DNA of 26,226 nt from UBA1715 sp964346725 (lineage in GTDB: Bacteria > Bacteroidota > Bacteroidia > Bacteroidales > UBA1715). The stretch is taken from NCBI GenBank assembly GCA_964346725.1, contig CAYFVM010000029.1:1-26226 (forward strand), written 5' to 3'. How positions within the stretch are numbered: the stretch's first letter is position 1; each line of letters starts with the position of its first letter. A program made the translations under genes and the position numbers. Shown one piece after another: positions 8,569 through 14,801 of the stretch. Under the pieces are notes generated by a model that was given only the letters and a program-made list of their open reading frames with translations, did not search any database and was not told the origin of the DNA.

Positions 8569-9513
8569 TTATTGTTGAAAAGCACTCTTGATTTTTTCGG
8601 TCAATTTTGAAGAAACGAGTTTTTCGGTTTGCAATACCATATTCTTTATTGCTTTAGCCGAAGAAGCGCCATGACCTATTACGATAGGAGCGTTTACGCC
8701 AAGTACGGCAGTACCTCCGTGGTTTTCGTAATTGAAATAATCAAAGAAATTGTTGGAAATATTCAACTTCTGAGAGATGGTGTACATTGCTTCAACTTGT
8801 TTGAGTACAATGTTTCCAGTGAAACCGTCGCATACAATAACATCAGTTATGTCGTCGTATAAGTGGTTGGCTTCAATGTTTCCGCAGAAATTGTATTCTT
8901 TGGAGTCTTTCATAAGTGCGTAAACCGCTTGTGTCAAAAGATTTCCTTTCTGTTCTTCTTCGCCAATGTTGAGCAAACGAACACGAGGATTTTCTACATC
9001 AAAATAATGTTGTGAGAATAAGCTTCCCAACAAACCATATTGGTAGAGAACTTCTGGCTTACAATCTGAATTAAGACCAACATCAAGTAGGGTTGATAAT
9101 TTACCACCTTCTAATTTAGGAATGGGCATAACTAAACAAGGGCGAAGAATTTCGGGAATAAGTTTGATGACAGACACTGCGCCCACCATCATAGCTCCCG
9201 TACTTCCTGCGCTTGCAAAAGCATCGATTTTTCCGGCAGACAAATCTTTAAACGCAACCGTAATGCTTGAGTCTTGTTTTTGTTGAAATGCTTTAGCCGG
9301 ATGTTCCCCCATTTCTATAACAGAAGGGGCGTCAACAATCTCAATGTTGTTGTTTGAATACTTTTCTCTCTCTAATATGGATGCAATTTTGCGTGTATCG
9401 CCATATAATACAATCTTGCTACTAAATTGTATTACAGAACTTGCCTGTATAACACCCAGCACTACATTTTCAGGGGCGAAATCTCCCCCCATTCCATCTA
9501 TGCCGATTCTCAT
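8569..9513 (-). CDS. plsX: Phosphate acyltransferase PlsX
   Basis: Converts acyl-ACP to acyl-phosphate, the donor for the first acylation of glycerol-3-phosphate in phospholipid synthesis. It is a peripheral membrane/cytoplasmic enzyme. It has 314 residues, normal for the family. Visible signatures are RIGIDGMGGDFAPENVV at the N-terminus, FASAGSTGAMM near 107-117, LDVGLN, and VCDGFTGNIVLK near 228-239. It is the third gene of a compact unit, 15 bases behind rpmF, as in many bacteria. The fabH gene that commonly follows plsX is not here: a terminator follows instead. Confidence 0.96.
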   Translation of the reverse strand: MRIGIDGMGGDFAPENVVLGVIQASSVIQFSSKIVLYGDTRKIASILEREKYSNNNIEIVDAPSVIEMGEHPAKAFQQKQDSSITVAFKDLSAGKIDAFASAGSTGAMMVGAVSVIKLIPEILRPCLVMPIPKLEGGKLSTLLDVGLNSDCKPEVLYQYGLLGSLFSQHYFDVENPRVRLLNIGEEEQKGNLLTQAVYALMKDSKEYNFCGNIEANHLYDDITDVIVCDGFTGNIVLKQVEAMYTISQKLNISNNFFDYFNYENHGGTAVLGVNAPIVIGHGASSAKAIKNMVLQTEKLVSSKLTEKIKSAFQQ

Positions 9514-9528
9514 ATTAGAGGAGTTTGT

Positions 9529-9723
9529 TTATTCAGCCGATTGTTGTTTTTCAACTAGTAATTTGCCATTGTAGTATAAGTTTCCTTCTACTTCGTAGGC
9601 AGTATGTCTGCGATGAACTGTTCCTGTTGTTGAACATTTGCTTAATGTTGGAACAGCTGCTTTGTCGTGTGTACGTCTTGAATCTCTTCTTGTTTTGGAG
9701 ATTTTTCGCTTAGGATGTGCCAT
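9529..9723 (-). CDS. rpmF: 50S ribosomal protein L32 (zinc-site residues mostly lost)
   Basis: Ribosomal protein L32, 64 residues. The N-terminus MAHPKRKISKTRRDSRRTHDK is diagnostic. The usual zinc ribbon (two CxxC pairs) is degenerate: only C29 remains (KCSTTG), and the aligned partner positions hold Thr, Tyr and Glu. This is a zinc-independent variant of a kind I recall from other Bacteroidota, so it need not be a defect. It is 12 bases after the DUF177 gene and 15 before plsX, the classic yceD-rpmF-plsX order. Confidence 0.95.
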   Translation of the reverse strand: MAHPKRKISKTRRDSRRTHDKAAVPTLSKCSTTGTVHRRHTAYEVEGNLYYNGKLLVEKQQSAE

Positions 9724-9735
9724 TGTATTATAATT

Positions 9736-10260
9736 TTAATTTTTAAACATATATTTTAATGAATCCCAACGAGGATCCGTTTTTTCTTCTTTTTTCGCCT
9801 CGGTTTCGTGTTTTAAATACGAAACAACATCAGCGTTACAATCTTTTTCGTTCGGATGAACTTTTTTTAATGGAAGGGCCAACAATATCATTTCATAGAT
9901 TGTAGGAGTTAAACAAAGTTCGGTTGCATCGGGTGCTACCACCATTACATTTTCGGTGTCTGACATTTCATCGTCTTTGCTTCCTGTCTTTACCAAAAAT
10001 TCTTGCGACATTTCTATCGGTAATTTGAATACTTCCAAACATCTGTCGCACGGAACCGAAACTGTTCCCTTCATTTTTAATGAAAGTGTATGTACATTCA
10101 ATTGTTTTACAAAATGAACCGAAACGGTCAGTTTTGCATCCTGTACATCTTCCACCTTTTGCTCATCAATGAACGCTTTGCCAATTTTCCAATTTGCATC
10201 GAATGCCCCATTATTTAGGACTTGTAGTGGAATTGTATGTATATTCCTTGTTTGATACAT
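9736..10260 (-). CDS. DUF177 (YceD-like) protein
   Basis: A 174-residue member of the DUF177/YceD family, whose members are linked to accumulation of the large ribosomal RNA and are usually encoded directly before rpmF, as here. The family's central cysteine pair is seen at C71 and C74 (VPCDRCLEVF). A further cysteine lies in HPNEKDCNAD near the C-terminus, where the family has a conserved PxCxxxC-like segment that is here reduced. The N-terminal part is a beta-rich region beginning YQTRNIHTIPLQVL. A good promoter lies 18-48 bases upstream, making this the first gene of the DUF177-rpmF-plsX operon. The exact biochemical role is unknown. Confidence 0.88.
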   Translation of the reverse strand: MYQTRNIHTIPLQVLNNGAFDANWKIGKAFIDEQKVEDVQDAKLTVSVHFVKQLNVHTLSLKMKGTVSVPCDRCLEVFKLPIEMSQEFLVKTGSKDDEMSDTENVMVVAPDATELCLTPTIYEMILLALPLKKVHPNEKDCNADVVSYLKHETEAKKEEKTDPRWDSLKYMFKN

Positions 10261-10277
10261 CTAAAAAAATTAGCACG

Positions 10278-10308
10278 CAAAAATAGAAAATTCTTTACAA
10301 TTCACAAA
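10278..10308 (-). promoter_or_regulatory. Promoter of DUF177-rpmF-plsX
   Basis: On the minus strand TTTG (10308-10305) and TATTTTTG (10285-10278) are separated by 19 bases, a full match to the Bacteroidota promoter TTTG-N19-TAnnTTTG. The expected transcript start, about seven bases on, leaves a very short leader before the ATG at 10260. Confidence 0.8.
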
Positions 10309-10362
10309 CATTTCACAATTTATTAACCGTTCTGTTTTTTTGATTCTTATCGGTAAATTGAT

Positions 10363-11241
10363 TCACAATGAATTAGAAAGATTTGTAAATCGTGCAATTA
10401 CACCCAATGGCAATTTTTTCTTGAAAGAATCTTCCAAATACAACTCGCCAAATTCTTTTTGAGCGGTATATTTCGGGAATATTTGATTCACGAGATTTTC
10501 AAGAATAAACGCAGAGAAACCAAGTGAATATGTGTTTAAAATGAAGAAATATTTGTCTTTGTCCAAAATCTGTTCTACCTCTTTGAGTAGGGCATTTAAA
10601 TCGCGTTCTAGCTTCCAATCTTCTCCGTTTGTTCCTCTACCAAAAGCGGGAGGATCCATAATGATACCATTATAAGTATTGCCGCGTTTTGCTTCTTTTG
10701 CTACAAATTTGCGCGCATCTTCCACTATCCAACGAATGTCTGACAATCCTGATGACTCCATATTCTGTCGAGTCCATGAAACTACTTGTTTTACCGAATC
10801 AAGATGCGTAACCGTTGCTCCCGCAGCACGTGCAGCAACGGATGCTATGCCGGTATATCCAAATAAATTTAGCACGTGCAAATTGCTATTAGCCTTACAT
10901 ATAGAATAGATATAATCCCAGTTTACCGCTTGCTCTGGAAAAATTCCTACATGCTTAAAAGCCGTAAATTTAAGATTACACGTAATGTTTAACGCATCAT
11001 ATTTAATTTGCCATGTGTCGGGACAGTTTTTATGTTTAATCCAATCACCATTATTACTTGAACGAGCAACAAAATCAACAGTAGCCAATTTTTGCCATTC
11101 ACTTTCGGGCAAAGATTTATTCCACACTGCTTGTGGTTCCGGACGGCGTGTAATGCAGTTGCCAAACTGTTCCAGTTTCTCAAAATCTCCGGAATCAATT
11201 AAACGATACTCTTTCCACCGCGTTGGAGTTACATATATCAT
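10363..11241 (-). CDS. RlmI-like class I SAM-dependent methyltransferase
   Basis: A 292-residue Rossmann-fold methyltransferase related to RlmI/PF10672 rRNA methylases. It lacks the PUA domain of true RlmI. Motif I is LNLFGYTGIAS (about 124-134), the acidic ribose-binding residue is in VTHLDSVKQ, and the catalytic/base-binding loop is MDPPAFGRG (195-203). KHVGIFPEQAVNWDY before motif I is also family-typical. The substrate is probably RNA but is not determined. I chose the ATG at 11241. A longer reading from TTG at 11265 would only translate a 13-base tandem duplication. It is divergent from bactofilin and 103 bases upstream of the DUF177 gene, on the same strand, but a separate promoter lies between. 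Confidence 0.88.
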   Translation of the reverse strand: MIYVTPTRWKEYRLIDSGDFEKLEQFGNCITRRPEPQAVWNKSLPESEWQKLATVDFVARSSNNGDWIKHKNCPDTWQIKYDALNITCNLKFTAFKHVGIFPEQAVNWDYIYSICKANSNLHVLNLFGYTGIASVAARAAGATVTHLDSVKQVVSWTRQNMESSGLSDIRWIVEDARKFVAKEAKRGNTYNGIIMDPPAFGRGTNGEDWKLERDLNALLKEVEQILDKDKYFFILNTYSLGFSAFILENLVNQIFPKYTAQKEFGELYLEDSFKKKLPLGVIARFTNLSNSL

Positions 11242-11265
11242 GGTAAGTACAAATGGTAAGTACAA
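11240..11265. repeat. Perfect 13-base tandem duplication at a gene start
   Basis: ATGGTAAGTACAA occurs twice in a row, at 11240-11252 and 11253-11265. The proximal copy overlaps the start codon of the methyltransferase (minus strand), and the distal copy lies in its leader. It looks like a recent slippage duplication. Confidence 0.9.
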
Positions 11266-11273
11266 TTTGCTGA

Positions 11274-11281
11274 CAAATGTA
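11274..11281 (-). promoter_or_regulatory. Candidate -7 box of the methyltransferase gene
   Basis: TACATTTG on the minus strand matches TAnnTTTG. No TTTG box is evident about 19 bases upstream. It would start a transcript near 11267, giving a leader of about 26 bases to the ATG at 11241 and none to the TTG at 11265. Confidence 0.4.
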
Positions 11282-11295
11282 ATGAATTACTTGTT

Positions 11296-11324
11296 TTTGT
11301 ATATAAACTAATTTGTTATATTTG
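11296..11324 (+). promoter_or_regulatory. Promoter of bactofilin-atpZ-atpI
   Basis: TTTG (11296-11299), a 17-base spacer and TATATTTG (11317-11324) match the Bacteroidota vegetative promoter. The expected start near 11331 gives a leader of about 16 bases. Confidence 0.8.
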
Positions 11325-11346
11325 CACTTACTAAAAATAAAACAGT

Positions 11347-11715
11347 ATGGGAAAATCAGATAGTGGGGCCTTCTCAACTAATTTAATTACGTCAGGCACT
11401 GTAATCAATGGCGATATTACTTGTGATAGCGACATGAGAATTGATGGCGTTTTGTCTGGAAACTTGACAGCAAAAGGCAAAATTGTGATAGGCAAAACCG
11501 GCGATGTAAAAGGCGAGGTTGTATGCCAAAATTGTGATGTGGAGGGTTCTATAAATGGGAAACTATCTATCAAAGATTTGTTGTCGCTACGAGCTACTGC
11601 TAAATTTTTTGGCGACATTATTACTTCAAAACTTGCAATTGAACCGGGAGCAATTTTTACCGGAACATGTAAAATGAACGGAGAAAAAAGCAACCCAGCC
11701 GTTGAAAAAAAATAA
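11347..11715 (+). CDS. Bactofilin family protein
   Basis: A 122-residue bactofilin (DUF583/PF04519), a self-assembling beta-helical cytoskeletal protein. The repeating hydrophobic-glycine pattern of the beta-helix is visible (SGTVINGDI, MRIDGVLSGNL, GKIVIGKTGDVKGEV, GDIITSKLAIEPGAIF). Flexible ends are as usual: a polar N-terminus and a C-terminal tail rich in Lys and Asn. Bactofilins organise cell-wall enzymes or membrane-associated complexes. In Bacteroidota the gene often sits just before the atpZ/atpI/atpB genes, and here it is followed by the first two of these. Its stop overlaps the start of the next gene by 14 bases. Confidence 0.92.
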   Translation: MGKSDSGAFSTNLITSGTVINGDITCDSDMRIDGVLSGNLTAKGKIVIGKTGDVKGEVVCQNCDVEGSINGKLSIKDLLSLRATAKFFGDIITSKLAIEPGAIFTGTCKMNGEKSNPAVEKK

Positions 11716-11911
11716 CGTCAATAAGTTTATAAAGTATAGCAATATTGGCATTCAAATGCTTGTGATAATAGTTTTGGGTGTCTTTGGCGGACAAAAATTG
11801 GATGAGGTGTTAGGAAACGAAAACCCAATTTTTACCGTTATTCTCTCTCTCTTAGCTGTGTTTGTGGCAATATACCTTGCCATTAAAGATTTTATAAAAT
11901 TTGACAAATGA
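11702..11911 (+). CDS. AtpZ-like small membrane protein
   Basis: A 69-residue protein with two membrane segments (about 15-33 and 42-61) joined by a loop with GGQKLDEVLG, typical of the AtpZ family (putative F0F1 ATPase accessory subunit). AtpZ proteins are thought to help assembly or to bring Mg2+/Ca2+ to the ATP synthase together with AtpI. The KYSNIGIQM segment before helix 1 is conserved in the family, so the protein must begin upstream of its first ATG. The only plausible start is TTG at 11702, inside the bactofilin gene. It overlaps the next gene by four bases (ATGA), suggesting translational coupling. Confidence 0.75.
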   Translation: MKKNNVNKFIKYSNIGIQMLVIIVLGVFGGQKLDEVLGNENPIFTVILSLLAVFVAIYLAIKDFIKFDK

Positions 11912-12270
11912 AAATTCTTCTTTCACGAGCCTTATTCCACTGCGGAATTTTCATAGTAATTGCGAGTTCACTTTTTCTCATGTGCGACTCCGAGTCGTAT
12001 TTGTTTCGCTCGGCAATTACCATTTCTGCTATTGTTGCGGCGATTAATTTGATAGGGGAAATTGTACACATTCTTATTCCTACCTCCACGGCGAAAGCTA
12101 AAATTTTCAAAACGTTCTTTGTGACATCAGCAGAATTTCTTGGCTATCTAATACTTACTATTCCGTTTGTGCTCAATGCCGAAAGCGACAAACAGATTCT
12201 CGGTCTGTTTCTCGTAGCCCTTTTCTTTATCTATGCCATTGTGGAATTTTTGTTTTTCAAGAAACAATAA
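11908..12270 (+). CDS. AtpI-like four-helix membrane protein
   Basis: A 120-residue integral membrane protein with four hydrophobic segments (about 8-24, 31-53, 66-86 and 96-114) and almost no extra-membrane sequence. Its start overlaps the AtpZ-like gene's stop (ATGA). In relatives this position, after AtpZ and before atpB, is held by an AtpI-like or unnamed ATP-synthase-associated membrane protein, and I infer the same role here. No sequence motif proves it. It is the last gene of its unit. A short GC hairpin (12295-12308) follows without a T run, so the end of transcription is uncertain. Confidence 0.6.
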   Translation: MKILLSRALFHCGIFIVIASSLFLMCDSESYLFRSAITISAIVAAINLIGEIVHILIPTSTAKAKIFKTFFVTSAEFLGYLILTIPFVLNAESDKQILGLFLVALFFIYAIVEFLFFKKQ

Positions 12271-12457
12271 AACAATTTCCACACGGATTTGTTCGCCACT
12301 CACGTGGCTCACGACCATATAGTACCGTTATTTCAAGCTCAAATATTTTGGGAGCAACCACAATAGATAAAGCGGAATGCTTATAGCACATTTTTGCGTT
12401 TTTCATAGGAATAATGCAAATCAACCATTCATGACATAAATTCGAGGCAAATTTCTA

Positions 12458-12465
12458 TACCTTTG
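12458..12465 (+). promoter_or_regulatory. Candidate -7 box of the L,D-transpeptidase-like gene
   Basis: TACCTTTG matches TAnnTTTG and lies 20 bases before the ATG at 12486. No TTTG box is seen at the right distance upstream. The 215-base gap 12271-12485 otherwise shows nothing recognisable. Confidence 0.4.
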
Positions 12466-12485
12466 TCTTATAAAACTTTCATATC

Positions 12486-13171
12486 ATGAAAAACGCAACA
12501 AAAAAAGTACGAAATGGCATTATAATAATAGTCGCAATTTTTATTCTCTTCATCCCATTCAGAATATACTACAACTACTTTGACGATCCCCAAATCAATG
12601 ACATCGTATCAGTTAAACTTTCTCATATAGGTGATACCACATTGAAAAATTACGACGACCCAAAAATCTGCTTACAAAGTGTAGAGAAAGAGCGAAAAAG
12701 GAGAAACTTAGCAATGATATAGCGATTATCGTTGATTTTTCAAGAGAACCGGGCAGAAACAGAATATTTGTCATACGACAGAAAGACGGAGAAATCATCT
12801 ACCGGGCGCTTTGTGACCATGGCAGAGGAAAGGTCAGAAACATGGAAGCATTTGCACACCCTAAATTTAGTAACAAAGAGGGAAGCAACCTCAGTTGTCT
12901 TGGCTTTTTTAAGGTTAACAATAAAATATCGCCAAGTAAGAATATCGGAAACAATTTACTTGTGTGGGGACTGGATTCAACGAACAGCAATGCGTTCAAA
13001 AGATACATAAAAGTTCATGGTTGGTCGACGGTACCAGACTTTCCTGTCTATCCGATCGTTTTACCTTCACATAGCGACGGTTGTTTTATGACAAGTAACA
13101 AACGATTCAAAGAATTAGCAAAAATCATCACAGCACAAAAGTCAAAAGTATTGCTATACGTATATAAATAA
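12486..13171 (+). pseudogene. L,D-transpeptidase-like (YkuD_2) gene with a frameshift
   Basis: Two overlapping frames together encode one protein of about 228 residues. The first (12486-12722) has an N-terminal membrane anchor (IIIIVAIFILFIPF) and a linker and stops at TAG 12720-12722. The second continues as NDIAIIVDFSREPG, then HGRGKVRN, FSNKEGSNLSCLGFF, KVHGW and the catalytic SDGCF, and ends at 13171. This is the order seen in the murein L,D-transpeptidase family PF13645, with the catalytic His (VHG) and SxGC Cys intact. One extra base in the five-A run at 12695-12699 would join the frames. The gene is therefore a recent pseudogene or contains a single-base sequence error. The domain would act on peptidoglycan in the periplasm. 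Confidence 0.75.
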
Positions 13172-13190
13172 GGTCTGCCCAACGGCTTGT

Positions 13191-13306
13191 CTATACCATC
13201 CCAATACCCTCCCTACACAAACCCTCCTATAACATTACTATAAGTCTCCTCCTTAGGAGTAGAGTTATACCAGACTTATAGTAATGTTACATAAGCGATG
13301 GTATAG
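13191..13306. repeat. Nested inverted repeat element, 116 bases
   Basis: Outer arms CTATACCATC (13191-13200) and GATGGTATAG (13297-13306) are perfect 10-base inverted repeats. Inside them lie perfect 18-base arms, TAACATTACTATAAGTCT at 13230-13247 and its reverse complement at 13272-13289. The central loop contains a further small CTCC/GGAG hairpin. The pyrimidine-rich left spacer (29 bases) and short right spacer (7 bases) make it asymmetric. TA flanks the TACCATC/GATGGTA ends on both sides, as in some IS630/mariner-type miniature elements, but two bases are weak evidence. It could be a miniature element, a structured RNA or a complex terminator. No second copy is in the window. Most of the 296-base gap 13172-13467 is taken by this element. 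The rest shows only a weak AGCAA/TTGCT hairpin with six T (13318-13344). Confidence 0.8.
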
Positions 13307-13467
13307 TGAAGATAGAGAGCAAATACGAAGTTGATTGCTTTTTTCATTTTTTCCTCATTTTGGGAAGAATTTGCCCCTTCTATGCAATATCTTTTTGAAA
13401 AAAGCATCTCCAAATTGTCATAAAAATCGCTGTAATATATTGTGTCTCTCATCATTTTCTATACACT

Positions 13468-14262
13468 ATGCCTGACGAAAAACTTCTATCAATTGGTGAG
13501 TTTAGCAAATTGTACAAATTACCAATTTCTACGTTACGGTTTTATCACCAAAAGAAGGTCTTGATGCCGCATTGTATTGAGAACTGCAGACGGTATTATG
13601 TTGCTTCACAATTGCAACAGGTGCAGGAAATTCATGCTCTCAAGGCAAGACGCCTTCCTCTCAATGCTCAAATAAATAGTGGCATAATCTCTCCCAATTT
13701 AATACAACAAATTAGCGACCAAGTTCTACAAGAACAATTTGAACAAAGAATGCACGAACCTGAGATTTTTGCAAATGTTAAGCATCAAATATTTCAAATA
13801 GAAGAAAAGTCATTAGATTCAGAGTTGGTCACTATCTACCAAAACACTAATTCCGATTTTTTTGATATAATAAAAGTAAACACTAGTATACTTTACAATG
13901 AATATTTGAGATTAGGTTGCACGTTCCCGGATGATGAATTTAAAGCTTTTATTCTATATAAAGATTTGAATTTTTCAGCGTCTATACACAAAGTTGACTA
14001 TTGCAAGGTTATACTGAAACACAATCAGTTACATTCAAAATTATTACATATACGCAAGAGTCCCGCATATAAAAAAGCAGTCTGTCTAAAATTTTATGGC
14101 ATACCAGATATGGTATCAGAACACATCAACAGTGTTATGGCATATATCCGAGAACACAATTACCATATCATTGGACCGTTACGGGTTTATTTGATTATAA
14201 CATTACATCATACCTTTAATGCCAATAACTGGCTTTCAGAAATCCAAATACCGATAGAATAG
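13468..14262 (+). CDS. MerR/BmrR-type transcriptional regulator with GyrI-like effector domain
   Basis: A 264-residue regulator. Residues 6-70 form a MerR-type winged helix-turn-helix: LSIGEFSKLYKLPISTLRFY, then a divergent wing with RRYYVASQLQQVQEI. The C-terminal part (about 130-264) ends in the GyrI/BmrR effector-domain pattern: CLKFYGIPD, YIREHNYHIIGPLRVYLI and a final WLSEIQIPIE. Such proteins bind cationic or hydrophobic ligands and activate efflux or stress genes by untwisting promoters. The linker helix region is atypical. No efflux pump or other obvious target is adjacent. It stands alone in an accessory-looking stretch, is rich in AT codons, and has only a weak promoter-like sequence (TTG 13415-13417, TATATTG from 13436). 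Function beyond ligand-responsive regulation is unknown. Confidence 0.8.
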   Translation: MPDEKLLSIGEFSKLYKLPISTLRFYHQKKVLMPHCIENCRRYYVASQLQQVQEIHALKARRLPLNAQINSGIISPNLIQQISDQVLQEQFEQRMHEPEIFANVKHQIFQIEEKSLDSELVTIYQNTNSDFFDIIKVNTSILYNEYLRLGCTFPDDEFKAFILYKDLNFSASIHKVDYCKVILKHNQLHSKLLHIRKSPAYKKAVCLKFYGIPDMVSEHINSVMAYIREHNYHIIGPLRVYLIITLHHTFNANNWLSEIQIPIE

Positions 14263-14312
14263 CCGAGAGAATGGAATTTATTTGAGGTTCTTGTGCAAAT
14301 TCCACAATCTTC

Positions 14313-14342
14313 TTGTGAAATAACAAAAATCACGTATTTTTG
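14313..14342 (+). promoter_or_regulatory. Promoter of rpiB-lutB
   Basis: TTG (14313-14315), a 19-base spacer and TATTTTTG (14335-14342) match the Bacteroidota promoter. The predicted start near 14349 lies after a possible TTG codon at 14340, so translation must begin at the ATG at 14361. Confidence 0.75.
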
Positions 14343-14360
14343 CAGAAAAATCACATAATA

Positions 14361-14798
14361 ATGGAAACGCACAAAATAGCAATCGCTTGTGACCACGCCG
14401 GATTCCAAATGAAGGAATTCATTAAAAAACAACTTACCCAACAAGGATTTGAAATTATTGATTATGGGACCGATTCTGACCAATCGGTTGATTATCCGGA
14501 CTATGCGCATAAAGTTGGCTTTGCTATCAGTTCAAAAGAAATTGCTATAGGTATTGTTTTGTGTGGAACCGGCAATGGGGTAAACATGACGGTCAATAAG
14601 CATAAAGGTGTAAGATCGGCTCTTTGCTGGAATGAAGAAATTGCTCGTCTTGCTCGTGCACATAATAACGCAAACATATGCGCACTTCCTGCGCGTTTTA
14701 TTTCCGCTCAAGATGCATGGCGCATAGTACAAATGTTCCTTTCTTCAGATTTTGAAGGCGGTCGCCATGAACAGAGAATCAATAAAATAGATTTGTAA
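14361..14798 (+). CDS. rpiB: Ribose-5-phosphate isomerase B
   Basis: Interconverts ribose-5-phosphate and ribulose-5-phosphate in the pentose phosphate pathway, in the cytoplasm. It has 145 residues, typical of the RpiB/LacAB family. Seen: the N-terminal IACDHAGFQMKE with catalytic-site D11-H12, the catalytic C68 in VLCGTGNG (anion hole), and KGVRSALCW followed by ARLARAHNNANICALPARF. The start is set by the promoter, whose -7 box covers the alternative upstream TTG. The gene is followed after three bases by the lutB-like gene, so the two form an operon. Confidence 0.95.
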   Translation: METHKIAIACDHAGFQMKEFIKKQLTQQGFEIIDYGTDSDQSVDYPDYAHKVGFAISSKEIAIGIVLCGTGNGVNMTVNKHKGVRSALCWNEEIARLARAHNNANICALPARFISAQDAWRIVQMFLSSDFEGGRHEQRINKIDL

Positions 14799-14801
14799 TT
14801 T

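Noticed and set aside
12290..12310. GCCAC/GTGGC hairpin as a terminator of the AtpI-like gene.
   Set aside because: The stem is only five bases and no T run follows.
12690..12722. Programmed -1 frameshifting in the L,D-transpeptidase-like gene at the A5 run.
   Set aside because: The codons CGA AAA AGG do not form a proper X XXY YYZ slippery heptamer, since the second tRNA would mispair. A deletion or sequence error is simpler.
13177..13345. GCCCAAC right after a gene stop, followed by a long hairpin, suggested an integron attC site.
   Set aside because: The matching GTTRRRY end is absent, and the outer arms stop pairing after ten bases. No integrase or cassette array is visible.
14340..14360. 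TTG start for rpiB giving seven extra residues.
   Set aside because: The TTG is part of the predicted promoter -7 box, and the extra residues have no family counterpart.
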